Below, in pieces: positions 28,050-37,768 of a DNA stretch of 64,000 bases; position 1 is the stretch's first letter; the number at the start of each line of letters is the position of its first letter. The notes beneath the pieces are model-generated. The model searched no databases. It was not told the origin of the DNA and worked only from the letters and a program-made list of their open reading frames with translations. The stretch comes from Lactococcus nasutitermitis. GTDB lineage: Bacteria > Bacillota > Bacilli > Lactobacillales > Streptococcaceae. The translations under genes and the position numbers were made by a program. The DNA is taken from the NCBI RefSeq assembly GCF_018403765.1, contig NZ_BOVQ01000008.1:1-64000 (forward strand), in the 5' to 3' direction.

Positions 28050-29346
28050 AGTAAATACAGGAGTTTTCCTTATGTTGGTAGTTGCGATATTGCCAACATT
28101 TTTTGCTTTTCACTCGCAGAGCACATCAGCAAACAGCAAGATAAAAACAAAAATAATCATTAAAAAGCCTGCCAACACCTTTAAGAGTGAACTTTATACA
28201 AGCATTCCTAAACACCCACTTTCTTTGGAAAACATAAATACCTATAAGGATGAAAAATTAACCGAAAAAACAGGACAAATTCTTGCGAAAACACAGCTTT
28301 CAATCACAGCTCTCACAGGAAATAGTTTCAAATTATCAAATGGAAGTTATATTTCAGCCAACAAATCACAAATTATCTCAGACGTTATTCAATCAGAACA
28401 AACTGAAACCACCACTTTGTATAGTTCAAAAACTGTAAACGTATTTTACAGTCCGTTTACAACATATGATAATCAAATATTATCAACGATTACAGGAAAT
28501 AAAACTTTAGTGGCAAGCCAAGGGGCAACAACTTATTGGGGGACGTACTACAAGATTTCCTTTAACGGCGGTCAAACAGGTTGGGTATCAAGCAAGGATA
28601 TTTCATTAGAAAATCCCAAACTTCAACAAGTTCAAGTCCTATTAAATAAGAAATATAACAATCCAAATTACTCAATATATGTAAAAGAGTTGAACAGTAC
28701 GTTTACAGTAGGTGTCAACCAAAACGAAAAAATGTATTCTGCCAGCTTATCCAAACTTCCAATCTTGTATTGGACGCAAAAAAGATTAAACAATGGAGAA
28801 GCAACATTGACAGACCAACTTCTTTACAGTTCTGCAGTCAATAGTTTTTCCGGAGCGTACAAACCTGCAGGGACAGGCACATTACCCAAGACAGCAGATA
28901 ATCAAAACTATACTTTACAAGATATTGTTAACCGCACAGCAAAATTTTCCGACAATGTAGGGAGTAATATGCTCTCATTTTATGAAACCAATAAATTTGA
29001 CAGCAGTTTTCAATCTGCAATTACCAAAATAGCAGGAACACCGTGGAATCCCAATACACGAGAAGCATCTTCTCAGATGGTAGGACGAGTTTTTGAAGCT
29101 CTTTATCACGAAGGAGGAGCAAGTTTTAACGCTCTTTTCAATACGGATTTTGATACAACAAAGATTAAAGCAGGTGTTCCAAAAAACATTCAAGTTGCTC
29201 ACAAAATTGGCGATGCAGATGCTTACAACCATGATGCAGCCATTGTCTTCGCTCCAGATCCATATATTTTGGTAGTAGAAACAAATGGTGGAAGTGATGC
29301 AGTCATCCAACAAATTTCACATGATGTTTATGGAGTTCTCCAATGA
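28030..29346 (+). CDS. Exported serine hydrolase with a class A beta-lactamase-like fold
   Basis: The product has 438 residues. A signal sequence (MLVVAILPTFFAF, about 14-27) is followed by a linker, an SH3-like region (about 135-195, ending GGQTGWVSSKD) and a catalytic domain with SLSK (SxxK), SDN in FSDNVGSN and a KIG motif near the C-terminus. The equivalent streptococcal gene is also found between divIC and tilS. True beta-lactamase activity is doubtful; a peptidoglycan role is inferred from family and export. It overlaps the HpaB gene by 20 bases and tilS by four. Confidence 0.85.
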   Translation: MQNLKNKVNTGVFLMLVVAILPTFFAFHSQSTSANSKIKTKIIIKKPANTFKSELYTSIPKHPLSLENINTYKDEKLTEKTGQILAKTQLSITALTGNSFKLSNGSYISANKSQIISDVIQSEQTETTTLYSSKTVNVFYSPFTTYDNQILSTITGNKTLVASQGATTYWGTYYKISFNGGQTGWVSSKDISLENPKLQQVQVLLNKKYNNPNYSIYVKELNSTFTVGVNQNEKMYSASLSKLPILYWTQKRLNNGEATLTDQLLYSSAVNSFSGAYKPAGTGTLPKTADNQNYTLQDIVNRTAKFSDNVGSNMLSFYETNKFDSSFQSAITKIAGTPWNPNTREASSQMVGRVFEALYHEGGASFNALFNTDFDTTKIKAGVPKNIQVAHKIGDADAYNHDAAIVFAPDPYILVVETNGGSDAVIQQISHDVYGVLQ

Positions 29347-30602
29347 CAAATTCAGAACGAAAATTTTTAAAAATTATTAAAGAAAAAGCTTATTTTAGCG
29401 TACACAAAAAAGTTCTGGTTGCCCTGTCAGGGGGAGTAGATTCAATGACCTTGTTTAATTGGCTTTATGATTTACAAGCCGAATTAGATATTGAGTTAGG
29501 AATTGCTCATATCAATCATGGACTTAGGGAAGCTTCCGAAATGGAAGAAAGAGAGCTTCGCAAGCTTGCCCAAAAACTATCAGTAGCTATTTACGTTGAC
29601 AAGTTTACAGGTAAGTTTACAGAAGAAAATGCCAGACATTTTCGTTATGATTTTTTTGAAAAAACAATGAAGGAAAACGGTTATACAGCTCTTGTTACAG
29701 CACATCATAAAGGTGACATTGTTGAAACAGTTTTAATGCGAGAAATCACAGGACGTCCGTTACGAAGTTTACAAGGTATTAAAGATTGCCAACCCTTTGC
29801 TCATGGAGAACTTATTCGTCCGTTACTACAATTTGAAAAATCAGAATTTGATGCTCCCTTTTTCTTTGAAGATATCACAAATCAAGGAACAGACTATCTG
29901 AGAAATCGCATTCGCAATCAGATAATTCCAGAACTTAGTCAAGAAAATCCTCAATTTACAAAAGCAATATTATCTCTCTCCAATGAAGTTTCACTTGCTA
30001 TGTCTGCTATTTCAGAAAATATTTCAGAATTAAATATCCTATCTGATAAAATCAATCTTGATAAATTTCTTCAGCAAAGTCCAGCCTTACAGCATTTTAT
30101 CCTTCAAGAATATCTGACATATTTTCCAGATTTAGCACTCACAAAAGCAACGTTTAATGAACTTCTTCACATCGTATCACGTCCTCAGCAATATCATAGC
30201 AGTCTATCAAAGGATTATGATTTTGTTAAAAATGATAAATTCATCTACATTATTGAACAAAAACACGAAAAAAAAGATGAATTAGAAATTCTGTATGAAA
30301 ATCCGCATGATGACAGTTTTTTAGAAGTCAACTTGCCAATAAATGGAAAGTTGGAAATTCGCAAACGTCAGTCTGGAGACACTATTATTATCAATGGACA
30401 TCATAAAAAATTAAGAAAATATTTTATTGAAAATCACGTTCCATTAGAAAAAAGAGAAAACTTTCTCATCTTTGTGGATAAAGAACTGTATGCGATTGCA
30501 GATTTAGCGTGTTCAGATTTGAGTAAACGAATTAAAAGTGATAAAATGAAGAGAACACTTTGGGTGAAACCCGTTGTAAGAGAGGATAATAAAAATGCTT
30601 GA
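29343..30602 (+). CDS. tilS: tRNA(Ile)-lysidine synthetase TilS
   Basis: TilS modifies C34 of the tRNA-Ile with CAU anticodon to lysidine so that it reads AUA. The 419-residue protein has the PP-loop [12 protein letters not shown] near residues 28-39, INHGLRE, and HHKGDIVET, with the C-terminal TilS domains. The ATGA overlap with the upstream stop and an eight-base overlap with hpt make it part of one translationally coupled run. Confidence 0.95.
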   Translation: MTNSERKFLKIIKEKAYFSVHKKVLVALSGGVDSMTLFNWLYDLQAELDIELGIAHINHGLREASEMEERELRKLAQKLSVAIYVDKFTGKFTEENARHFRYDFFEKTMKENGYTALVTAHHKGDIVETVLMREITGRPLRSLQGIKDCQPFAHGELIRPLLQFEKSEFDAPFFFEDITNQGTDYLRNRIRNQIIPELSQENPQFTKAILSLSNEVSLAMSAISENISELNILSDKINLDKFLQQSPALQHFILQEYLTYFPDLALTKATFNELLHIVSRPQQYHSSLSKDYDFVKNDKFIYIIEQKHEKKDELEILYENPHDDSFLEVNLPINGKLEIRKRQSGDTIIINGHHKKLRKYFIENHVPLEKRENFLIFVDKELYAIADLACSDLSKRIKSDKMKRTLWVKPVVREDNKNA

Positions 30603-31134
30603 GCAAGATATCAAAAAAGTGCTTGTTTCTGAGGAACAAATTCATGAAAAAGCAGTTGAACTTGGTAAAATTCTACAAAACGATTATAAAAATACAACAC
30701 CGCTTATTTTGGGAATCTTACGTGGTTCGGTTCCATTTATGGCAGAGTTGATTAAACATATTGATGGAGAACTTGAGATTGATTTTATGACTGTTTCAAG
30801 TTATCACGGAGGTACAAAATCATCTGGTGAAGTAAAACTTATCATGGACGTGGATACAGCAATTAACGGACGTGATATTTTGATTGTTGAAGATATTATT
30901 GATACAGGTCGTACTTTAAAATATTTGAAAGAACTTCTTGAACACCGCGGTGCTCGTGTAAAAATTGTGACTTTACTTGATAAGCCAGAAGGTCGTGTTG
31001 TTGAGATTGAGCCTGATTATACAGGATTTACTATTCCAAATGAATTTGTTGTCGGATTTGGCTTAGATTATGATGAACATTATCGTAATCTCCCTTATGT
31101 TGGTGTTCTTAAAGAAGAAGTTTATAAAAAATAA
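30595..31134 (+). CDS. hpt: Hypoxanthine-guanine phosphoribosyltransferase
   Basis: The enzyme salvages hypoxanthine and guanine to IMP and GMP with PRPP. The 179-residue protein contains the PRPP-binding motif [13 protein letters not shown] near residues 100-112, [11 protein letters not shown] in the N-terminal half, and the base-binding end [25 protein letters not shown] precedes the ATG. It follows tilS with an eight-base overlap, and ftsH is next, the conserved tilS-hpt-ftsH order. Confidence 0.96.
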   Translation: MLEQDIKKVLVSEEQIHEKAVELGKILQNDYKNTTPLILGILRGSVPFMAELIKHIDGELEIDFMTVSSYHGGTKSSGEVKLIMDVDTAINGRDILIVEDIIDTGRTLKYLKELLEHRGARVKIVTLLDKPEGRVVEIEPDYTGFTIPNEFVVGFGLDYDEHYRNLPYVGVLKEEVYKK

Positions 31135-31216
31135 TTTATGCTGTTAATTATTTCTCATACTAAAGTATGAAAAATAGTTTGACCAATACTTACTATTAGC
31201 ATTTAGCCTTGAATTA

Positions 31217-31225
31217 TGCTATATT
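31217..31225 (+). promoter_or_regulatory. ftsH extended -10 promoter
   Basis: TGCTATATT lies 57 bases before the ftsH ATG. A perfect 7-base inverted repeat TCATACT/AGTATGA lies about 60 bases upstream of it. Confidence 0.5.
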
Positions 31226-31282
31226 ATAACAAAAATGTTACTCATAAAAGTTGGTAGCAAATAAATTAAAGACAAGGAAAAT

Positions 31283-33358
31283 ATGAATAATAACAATAGA
31301 AAAAATGGCGGTATCGTTAGAAACACATTCATGTGGATTCTTTTGGCTATTGTAGTTGTTATAGGGATTAACTGGTTTGTCAGCAATAACCATAGTAATG
31401 TTGATAAAATTAGTTATTCTTCATTGATGACAAAGCTCAAAGATGGTGATATTAAAACAGTAACGATGCAACCTTCAGATAGCTTGCTCACAGTAACAGG
31501 TGAATACACACATCCTAAAAAAGTAGAGACAAATAGTGTCATTGGAAATACAACTCAAGAAGTGACTCACTTCCAAAGTTATGTTATTCCAACAGATACT
31601 GTTGTTAAAACTCTCCAAAATACAGCAAGTGACAAAGATGTAAAAGTCAATGTTATTCAAGCTTCTTCAAGCGGTATGTGGCTGTCACTTCTCTCTCCAA
31701 TCCTTACAATTATCGTTATGGTCGGAATTTTCTGGCTCTTAATGGGAGGAATGGGCTCTCGTGGCGGAGGCGGTGCAGGTAATCCGATGTCATTCGGAAA
31801 ATCTCGCGCTAAACAACAGGATGCAAAAACTTCAAAAGTCCGCTTTGCGGATGTTGCCGGTTCAGAAGAAGAAAAACAAGAACTTGTTGAAGTTGTTGAT
31901 TTCCTCAAAAATCCGAAAAAATACCATGATTTAGGCGCTCGTATTCCGGCAGGTGTACTTCTTGAAGGCCCTCCAGGAACAGGTAAAACATTGCTTGCTA
32001 AGGCAGTTGCAGGTGAAGCTGGCGTTCCATTTTATTCAATCTCAGGTTCTGATTTTGTTGAAATGTTTGTCGGTGTTGGTGCATCGCGTGTTCGTGACCT
32101 CTTTGAAAATGCTAAGAAAACAGCACCATCTATCGTATTTATTGATGAAATTGATGCCGTAGGACGTCAACGTGGCGCAGGCCTTGGCGGTGGAAATGAT
32201 GAACGTGAACAAACGCTGAACCAACTCCTTGTTGAGATGGATGGTTTCCAAGATAATAATGATTCTGTTATCGTCATTGCTGCCACGAACCGTTCAGATG
32301 TTCTTGACCCAGCACTCCTGCGTCCAGGTCGTTTTGACCGTAAAGTTCTTGTAGGTGCTCCAGATGTCAAAGGACGTGAAGCTGTCCTCCGTGTTCATGC
32401 GAAAAATAAACCATTTTCAGACGATGTTGATTTGGCAGTTGTTGCACAACAAACACCAGGTTTCGTTGGTGCCGATTTGGAAAATGTTTTAAATGAAGCG
32501 GCTCTTGTAGCTGCACGTCGTAATAAGACGGTGATTGATGCTTCTGATATTGATGAAGCTGAAGACCGTGTTATTGCTGGACCAGCTAAAAAAGATAAAA
32601 AAGTGTCTGAGAAAGAACGTGAGACAGTTGCTTATCACGAAGCTGGTCATACAATTGTCGGACTTGTCCTTTCAAATGCTAATACAGTCCACAAAGTTAC
32701 CATCGTTCCACGCGGTCGTGCTGGTGGTTATATGATTGCCTTACCTAAAGAAGACCAATTCTTGCTTTCTAAAGAAGATATGATGGAAAATCTTGCAGGT
32801 TTGATGGGTGGACGTACTGCTGAAGAAGTCATTTACGGACGTATCACAACAGGTGCTTCAAATGACTTTGAGCAAGCAACACGTATTGCACGTGGTATGG
32901 TCACTCAGTATGGAATGAGTGACAAACTTGGCCCAATTAGTTATGAAGGTGACCATGCTGTCTTTATTGGACGTGACTATGGGCAGACAAAGACTTATTC
33001 TGAAGCAACAGCTGTTGCCATTGATGAGGAAGTACGCTCTATCGTTGCTGAAGCACATGAACAAGCGCGTGAAATCATCGAATCTCATCGTGAACAACAC
33101 AAAGCCATCGCTATGGCATTGCTCAAATATGAAACGCTTGATGCACGTCAGATTATGTCACTTTATAAGACAGGCAAGATGCCTAATGAAGTTACAAGTG
33201 ATGAAACGCTTGAACCAAAAGACTTTGAACAAACTCTTGCTGATAAAAATGATTTTACAAATATCAATATTTTTAAAGATGAAAAATCAGAAAATGATGA
33301 TGAAGTTTCAGAAAATCCAAATTCAGAAACAAATCAATCTGAAAATCCAGAAAATTAA
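31283..33358 (+). CDS. ftsH: ATP-dependent zinc metalloprotease FtsH
   Basis: FtsH is a membrane-bound AAA+ hexamer that degrades unfolded membrane proteins and regulators. The 691-residue protein has two membrane helices (about 12-33 and 130-155), Walker A GPPGTGKT, Walker [10 protein letters not shown], the second region of homology and the zinc site HEAGH. The C-terminal 70 residues are a low-complexity tail rich in Asn and Glu. AAGGAAA precedes the ATG. It is followed by a strong terminator. Confidence 0.97.
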   Translation: MNNNNRKNGGIVRNTFMWILLAIVVVIGINWFVSNNHSNVDKISYSSLMTKLKDGDIKTVTMQPSDSLLTVTGEYTHPKKVETNSVIGNTTQEVTHFQSYVIPTDTVVKTLQNTASDKDVKVNVIQASSSGMWLSLLSPILTIIVMVGIFWLLMGGMGSRGGGGAGNPMSFGKSRAKQQDAKTSKVRFADVAGSEEEKQELVEVVDFLKNPKKYHDLGARIPAGVLLEGPPGTGKTLLAKAVAGEAGVPFYSISGSDFVEMFVGVGASRVRDLFENAKKTAPSIVFIDEIDAVGRQRGAGLGGGNDEREQTLNQLLVEMDGFQDNNDSVIVIAATNRSDVLDPALLRPGRFDRKVLVGAPDVKGREAVLRVHAKNKPFSDDVDLAVVAQQTPGFVGADLENVLNEAALVAARRNKTVIDASDIDEAEDRVIAGPAKKDKKVSEKERETVAYHEAGHTIVGLVLSNANTVHKVTIVPRGRAGGYMIALPKEDQFLLSKEDMMENLAGLMGGRTAEEVIYGRITTGASNDFEQATRIARGMVTQYGMSDKLGPISYEGDHAVFIGRDYGQTKTYSEATAVAIDEEVRSIVAEAHEQAREIIESHREQHKAIAMALLKYETLDARQIMSLYKTGKMPNEVTSDETLEPKDFEQTLADKNDFTNINIFKDEKSENDDEVSENPNSETNQSENPEN

Positions 33359-33361
33359 AAG

Positions 33362-33390
33362 AAAAAAACAGCCTACTAAGCTGTTTTTTT
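33362..33390 (+). terminator. ftsH terminator
   Basis: An 11-bp stem AAAAAAACAGC/GCTGTTTTTTT with a 7-base loop. Confidence 0.93.
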
Positions 33391-33452
33391 CTCGCTATAA
33401 AATAGTAAAACCGAACCTTCTACAAAAATTTCCCAATAAACATAGCTAATCC

Positions 33453-33480
33453 TTGACAATAATTTTAAATAGTGTATAAT
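33453..33480 (+). promoter_or_regulatory. Promoter of the tRNA/5S cluster
   Basis: TTGACA and TATAAT are both consensus, with a 16-base spacer, as expected for a stable-RNA promoter. Confidence 0.9.
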
Positions 33481-33512
33481 AGAAAAGTACTGTTTCGGCA
33501 GACAAAAATAAT

Positions 33513-33584
33513 GGTCTGTTGGTCAAGAGGTTAAGACACCGCCTTTTCACGGCGGTAACACGGGTTCGAGTCCCGTACAGACTA
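33513..33584 (+). tRNA. tRNA-Glu (UUC)
   Basis: The 72-nt cloverleaf has anticodon TTC in the loop CTTTTCACG. The acceptor stem GGTCTGT/ACAGACT includes a terminal G-U pair; the T-arm GGGTTCGAGTCCC is canonical. CCA is not encoded. Confidence 0.97.
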
Positions 33585-33607
33585 TTTGATAGTAAACTAT
33601 CAGCTAT

Positions 33608-33697
33608 GGAGGATTACCCAAGTCCGGCTGAAGGGAACGGTCTTGAAAACCGTCAGGTGTGTAAAAGCGCGCGTGGGTTCGAATCCCACATCCTCCT
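33608..33697 (+). tRNA. tRNA-Ser (UGA)
   Basis: About 90 nt with a long variable arm, acceptor GGAGGAT/ATCCTCC and anticodon TGA in CTTGAAA. Confidence 0.96.
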
Positions 33698-33729
33698 TAA
33701 ATTTCTTTATGAAATTTTATTTAAATTAT

Positions 33730-33803
<74 letters not shown>

Positions 33804-33878
33804 TTATAAGCTCAGTAGCTCTACAGATAGGAGTTGCGAAGTAACTTACTTTGCTTTACTAAGTTTAAATAAATTGTT

Positions 33879-33951
33879 GGCTCGGTAGCTCAGTTGGTAG
33901 AGCAAAGGATTGAAGCTCCTTGTGTCGGCGGTTCGATTCCGTCCCGCGCCA
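33879..33951 (+). tRNA. tRNA-Phe (GAA)
   Basis: A 73-nt cloverleaf with anticodon GAA in ATTGAAGC. The acceptor stem has one U4-C69 mismatch; as I recall, streptococcal tRNA-Phe has a similar mismatch. Confidence 0.95.
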
Positions 33952-33982
33952 TTGATGATTTATCATCAAGAACCATTTACTA

Positions 33983-34053
33983 GCGGATGTAGTTTAATGG
34001 TAGAACTTCAGCCTTCCAAGCTGACCACGCGAGTTCGATTCTCGTCATCCGCT
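33983..34053 (+). tRNA. tRNA-Gly (UCC)
   Basis: A 71-nt cloverleaf with anticodon TCC, acceptor GCGGATG/CATCCGC. Confidence 0.96.
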
Positions 34054-34150
34054 TCAAATTTTCTGTTACTCTTCGTCAGGAACTCAATCACGTACCTTAG
34101 TACGTTTCAATCGTTCCTTCCTCGATTAACAAAAAATTTGTTAATTACAT

Positions 34151-34224
34151 GGGAGATTAGCTCAGTTGGTTAGAGCACTGTGTTGATAACGCAGGGGTCT
34201 CAGGTTCGAGTCCTGAATTTCCCA
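34151..34224 (+). tRNA. tRNA-Ile (GAU)
   Basis: A 74-nt cloverleaf with anticodon GAT in GTTGATAAC and acceptor GGGAGAT/ATTTCCC. Confidence 0.96.
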
Positions 34225-34227
34225 TAG

Positions 34228-34343
34228 TTTGGTATTGATTGCATAGGAGATACACCTGTTCCCATGTCGAACACAGAAGTTAAGTCCTATCACGCCGGAA
34301 GTAGTTGGGGGTTGCCCCCTGCGAGATAAGGTAGATGCCAAGC
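34228..34343 (+). rRNA. rrf: 5S ribosomal RNA, apart from 16S and 23S
   Basis: About 116 nt with the conserved 5S core (ACACCTGTTCCCATG, CGAACACAGAAGTTAAG) and GGGGGTTGCCCCCTGCGAGA. The ends pair as TTTGGTAT with ATGCCAAG. No 16S or 23S is present upstream: the preceding genes are six tRNAs and ftsH. Confidence 0.93.
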
Positions 34344-34348
34344 TATTA

Positions 34349-34422
34349 TCCGGCATAGCTCAGTTGGTAGTAGCGCATGACTGTTAATCATGATGTCGTA
34401 AGTTCGAGTCTTACTGCCGGAG
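34349..34422 (+). tRNA. tRNA-Asn (GUU)
   Basis: A 74-nt cloverleaf with anticodon GTT and acceptor TCCGGCA/TGCCGGA. 5S followed by tRNA-Asn is, as I recall, the tail of a lactococcal rRNA operon. Confidence 0.96.
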
Positions 34423-34430
34423 TCAGAAAA

Positions 34431-34457
34431 AAATCATAAGTAATTTACTTATGATTT
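34431..34457. terminator. Bidirectional terminator between the tRNA cluster and the antiporter gene
   Basis: AAATCATAAGTAA and TTACTTATGATTT form perfect 13-base arms around one base (so the loop must open by a pair or two). T runs lie on both sides. Confidence 0.9.
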
Positions 34458-35585
34458 TTATTTTATTTTCAGTGCTTTTTTAATTAGAAATGGGGCAATC
34501 AGGGTGCTAAGGATGATTACAATGACAAGCTCAGAATAAATGTCACTGTTTATAATAGAAGCTGACAATCCTATCTGAGCAACGATGAGTGCCATTTCTC
34601 CACGGGAAATCATGCCAGTACCAATCAGAAGACTATCACTTGTACCGAGCTTGAAAAGTTTTGCTGAGAAGTAAGCGGGAATAAACTTTGTTAGGAGAGC
34701 AAGAATGGTGAAAAGTAGGATAATTTGAGGGTGATGGATAAGGGCATCAAATTTTACTGAAATTGCGATAGAAACAAAGAAGATAGGGATAAAAATGATA
34801 TAGGCTATGCTGGTGCTGTATTCTTTTATTTGCTGAGTGACTTCTGTCTGGCTGATGGCTATTCCAGCAAAGAAACTTCCAATGACCGCGGACATTCCGA
34901 CGGCGTTACTGAGAAGGCTTAAACCCAAACAGATAATCAATGCTGCACTTGTATTTTTCATGTAGATGGGAAGTTTATCAATGAATTTCCAGATTTTTGG
35001 AATACTTTTGTGGACGAAGATTAAAAAGATAAAAAATAGGATTTCTGAGAGAAGTCTTAGTAAAAGCTGCGAACCGCCATTTTTGATAGCATTAAAAATA
35101 GAAAGGATAAGAACGGCGAGAATATCATCGACGACTGCTGCTCCGAGGATAATGTTCCCAGCACGTGTTGAAAGTTTGCCATACTCTTGGAGAACTTCAA
35201 CGGTGATTGAAACGGATGTGGCAGCAAAAACGATGCCATAGAAAAAACTTGTTGATAATCCTAAACCGAGCCAATAAGCGCTAAGGAAAAAAATGATGAG
35301 AGGGGCAATAACTCCAGTCACTGCAACGACTAATGAGGGCTTAAAATTCTTTTTGAGAACGGATAAATCGCTTTCGAGCCCTGCGATAAACATGAGAAAA
35401 ATGATGCCCATTTCAGACATGACTTCCAGAGTATGTCCACTGTGAATAAGTCCTAAAAAGCCTGGTGCAAGAAGAATACCTACCAGCATTTGTCCAACGA
35501 CAGCTGGAATTTTTATTTTTTGTGAAAGGATGGTGGCGATAAAGGAGCTCAAAAGAATGAGCGTGATTTGTAAAATGTCGTTCAT
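34458..35585 (-). CDS. Cation:proton antiporter (CPA2, NapA/KefB membrane type)
   Basis: The product has 375 residues with about 11-12 membrane helices and no C-terminal TrkA domain. The family features include the paired aspartates in GAAVVDDILAVLIL and the conserved glutamate/arginine in MISRGEMALIVAQIG. It likely exchanges Na+ or K+ for H+ in pH or ion homeostasis; the ion cannot be told from sequence. It is transcribed away from the mtl regulon; the intergenic 35586-35722 region carries the mtlA control sites. Confidence 0.88.
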   Translation of the reverse strand: MNDILQITLILLSSFIATILSQKIKIPAVVGQMLVGILLAPGFLGLIHSGHTLEVMSEMGIIFLMFIAGLESDLSVLKKNFKPSLVVAVTGVIAPLIIFFLSAYWLGLGLSTSFFYGIVFAATSVSITVEVLQEYGKLSTRAGNIILGAAVVDDILAVLILSIFNAIKNGGSQLLLRLLSEILFFIFLIFVHKSIPKIWKFIDKLPIYMKNTSAALIICLGLSLLSNAVGMSAVIGSFFAGIAISQTEVTQQIKEYSTSIAYIIFIPIFFVSIAISVKFDALIHHPQIILLFTILALLTKFIPAYFSAKLFKLGTSDSLLIGTGMISRGEMALIVAQIGLSASIINSDIYSELVIVIILSTLIAPFLIKKALKIK

Positions 35586-35634
35586 GCTTATTATTATAAC
35601 AAATATTTTGATGAGAAGTTGTTATGTTAAAGTT

Positions 35635-35656
35635 TTGGCACAATAAAATGTGTCAA
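35635..35656 (+). promoter_or_regulatory. MtlR-type operator upstream of mtlA
   Basis: TTGGCACA, six bases, TGTGTCAA. It ends eight bases before the -35. A matching site with identical spacing stands before mtlD. Confidence 0.8.
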
Positions 35657-35664
35657 GATTTTTA

Positions 35665-35693
35665 TTTACAGTCAAAATTAAAACGGTTACAAT
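35665..35693 (+). promoter_or_regulatory. mtlA promoter with overlapping cre site
   Basis: TTTACA at 35665-35670, 17 bases, TACAAT at 35688-35693. TTAAAACGGTTACA at 35678-35691 matches 13 of 14 positions of the CcpA cre consensus and covers the spacer and -10, which predicts glucose repression. A TATAAT at 35699-35704 is an alternative -10 without a good -35. Confidence 0.75.
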
Positions 35694-35722
35694 TAAGTTA
35701 TAATAAACAAAGGAGATAACTA

Positions 35723-37657
35723 ATGGATGAAAAAATTAGTTTGAAAGTTCGCGTGCAAAAATTCGGAACTTTCTTATCACAAATGGTCATGCCCAATATT
35801 CCTGTTCTTATTGCTTGGGGCTTTATGACTTCTCTTTTCTTAACACCAGGTGGATGGATTGTTTCGCTTTTTCCAGGGACAGCTGGTTTTACTGCTAAGG
35901 TGGCGACAATGGTTGGACCAATGTTGACTTACTTGATTCCAATCATGATTGCCTATACTGGTGGGAAACAAATCTACGAACATCGTGGAGGTGTTGTCGG
36001 TGCTGTTTCTGCTTTTGGTGCAATTATCGCAACGGCTTCTGTCCATCAAGGTGGTATGGTACATGATATTGTTGTTTCTGATAAGAGTCAGACAGCGGTA
36101 CAACATTTTATTAACGCAACGGGTAAGGTTGTCACGGTAAATCCTGGTCATGCTATCCAAAATCCAAGTGTCACAATGATTTTAGGTGCAATGATTTTGG
36201 GCCCTCTGGGTGCTTGGTGTATCAAGAAGTTTGATGGTTGGGTACAACCTCATATTCATGTTGGTCTTGAGATGTTGGTTAATAACTTCTCTGCTGGTTT
36301 TATGGGGCTTTTTATCACAATTCTTGCTTCTACTGTTTTTGGTCCAGTGATTGAGGTTGTCTTAGATGTTTTATCTAAAGGCGTTGATGTTCTTATATCT
36401 ACCCATTTAATTCCATTGGCCAATGTTCTTGTTGATCCCGCAAAAATCTTGTTCTTGAATAATGCAATCAACTACGGAGTTTTAGCACCCCTTGGTTTAC
36501 AACAGGTTGCTACGACTGGTAAATCACTTCTTTTCTTGATTGAAAATAACCCTGGTCCTGGTCTTGGAGTGTTGCTTGCTTTTTGGGTATTTGGTAAGGG
36601 AACAGCAAAGGCTTCTGCTCCTGGTGCGGTTATTGTTGAGTTTATTGGTGGTATTCATGAGATTTACTTCCCATATGTCATGATGAAACCTGCACTTTTC
36701 CTTTCAGTTATTGCAGGTGGTGTTACGGGTACTTTGACGAATAACTTACTTGGTACTGGTACGATTGGTCCTTCTGCTCCTGGTTCGATTATTGCTGTGA
36801 CGGCAATGTCATTTAATAAACAAGCAGGTGGTTTTCCTAACTGGTTAGGTGTTATGTTGTCAATTATTTTAGCTGCTTTGGTTTCTTTCCTTGTGTCGGC
36901 TGTTATCTTGCGTCGTGATAAATCTATTAATGGTGATGAATTAGCTGCTGCTCAGGCTTCTGTTGCCGATGCTAAAGCTGTCTCTAAAGGTCAAACTTCT
37001 GTGAATGTTGCTGCAAACTTTAATGCTGTACAACATATTATCTTTGCTTGTGATGCTGGTATGGGTTCATCTGCGATGGGTGCTTCTATCTTGCGAAATA
37101 AGGCTAAAAAAGCTGGATTACCTCAGGACGTTACTAATGTGGCGATAGCGAACTTAAAAGCCGGTTCTGATACAATCGTTGTGACGCAAGAAGAATTAGC
37201 TGCAAGGGCTGCGACAATGGCTCCTGATGCTATCCGTTATACAGTAGCAAACTTCATGAGCTCTCCAACCTATGATCAAATTATCAATTCATTGACAGGT
37301 GCGGGAGAAAAAGCGGAAGTTGCATCTGATGTGACTGAAAATGCTGCAGATACTGGCATTGATTTGAATCAGATTGATGAAGTAGTTTTTGCTCATGATG
37401 GGGAACATATGGGTTCTGCGACAATGGGTAAAGAAACATTGACAGCTATTTTCAAAAATCATGATGTGAAAATTCCTGTGTCTGAGACGGAATTTCTTGG
37501 TTTGGCTGCGTTTAATGCGACGAATATCATGATTGTGACAGTGAATAAATTTACTGATGAGGCGAAAAAGGCTGCTCCAAATGCGCAACATTTGTCTGTG
37601 GAAAGTGTGATTACGACAGCTGAATACGATAAAATGGTTGCTAGAATAAATAAATGA
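35723..37657 (+). CDS. mtlA: Mannitol PTS permease, EIICB with an extra degenerate EIIB-like domain
   Basis: This permease imports and phosphorylates mannitol. The 644-residue protein starts with an EIIC domain (about 1-400, with GGKQIYEHRGG and the conserved GGIHEIYFPYV). It is followed by an EIIB domain (about 437-530) whose active-site cysteine lies in IIFACDAGMGSSAMGAS. A further C-terminal domain (about 550-644) repeats the pattern as VVFAHDGEHMGSATMG, but the cysteine is replaced by histidine. The EIIA is the separate mtlF gene. AAAGGAG precedes the ATG. Confidence 0.95.
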   Translation: MDEKISLKVRVQKFGTFLSQMVMPNIPVLIAWGFMTSLFLTPGGWIVSLFPGTAGFTAKVATMVGPMLTYLIPIMIAYTGGKQIYEHRGGVVGAVSAFGAIIATASVHQGGMVHDIVVSDKSQTAVQHFINATGKVVTVNPGHAIQNPSVTMILGAMILGPLGAWCIKKFDGWVQPHIHVGLEMLVNNFSAGFMGLFITILASTVFGPVIEVVLDVLSKGVDVLISTHLIPLANVLVDPAKILFLNNAINYGVLAPLGLQQVATTGKSLLFLIENNPGPGLGVLLAFWVFGKGTAKASAPGAVIVEFIGGIHEIYFPYVMMKPALFLSVIAGGVTGTLTNNLLGTGTIGPSAPGSIIAVTAMSFNKQAGGFPNWLGVMLSIILAALVSFLVSAVILRRDKSINGDELAAAQASVADAKAVSKGQTSVNVAANFNAVQHIIFACDAGMGSSAMGASILRNKAKKAGLPQDVTNVAIANLKAGSDTIVVTQEELAARAATMAPDAIRYTVANFMSSPTYDQIINSLTGAGEKAEVASDVTENAADTGIDLNQIDEVVFAHDGEHMGSATMGKETLTAIFKNHDVKIPVSETEFLGLAAFNATNIMIVTVNKFTDEAKKAAPNAQHLSVESVITTAEYDKMVARINK

Positions 37658-37688
37658 TCAAAAAGATGATTTGACAGCTCTGATATTT

Positions 37689-37708
37689 TTTTGACAGAGC
37701 TGTCAAAA
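37689..37708. terminator. P1 palindrome between mtlA and mtlR
   Basis: TTTTGACAG, AG, CTGTCAAAA. A degenerate GACAGCTCTG half precedes it. It may act as an attenuator inside the operon. Confidence 0.65.
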
Positions 37709-37768
37709 TTATTTTTGGGTTTGAGAGAGTCTAAATGAAATAAAAATAGAATTTTAGAGAGGTAAATC

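Noticed and set aside
35699-35704. TATAAT as the main mtlA -10
   Set aside because: It has no -35 at suitable distance, while TTTACA/TACAAT has a 17-base spacer and matches the mtlD arrangement exactly.
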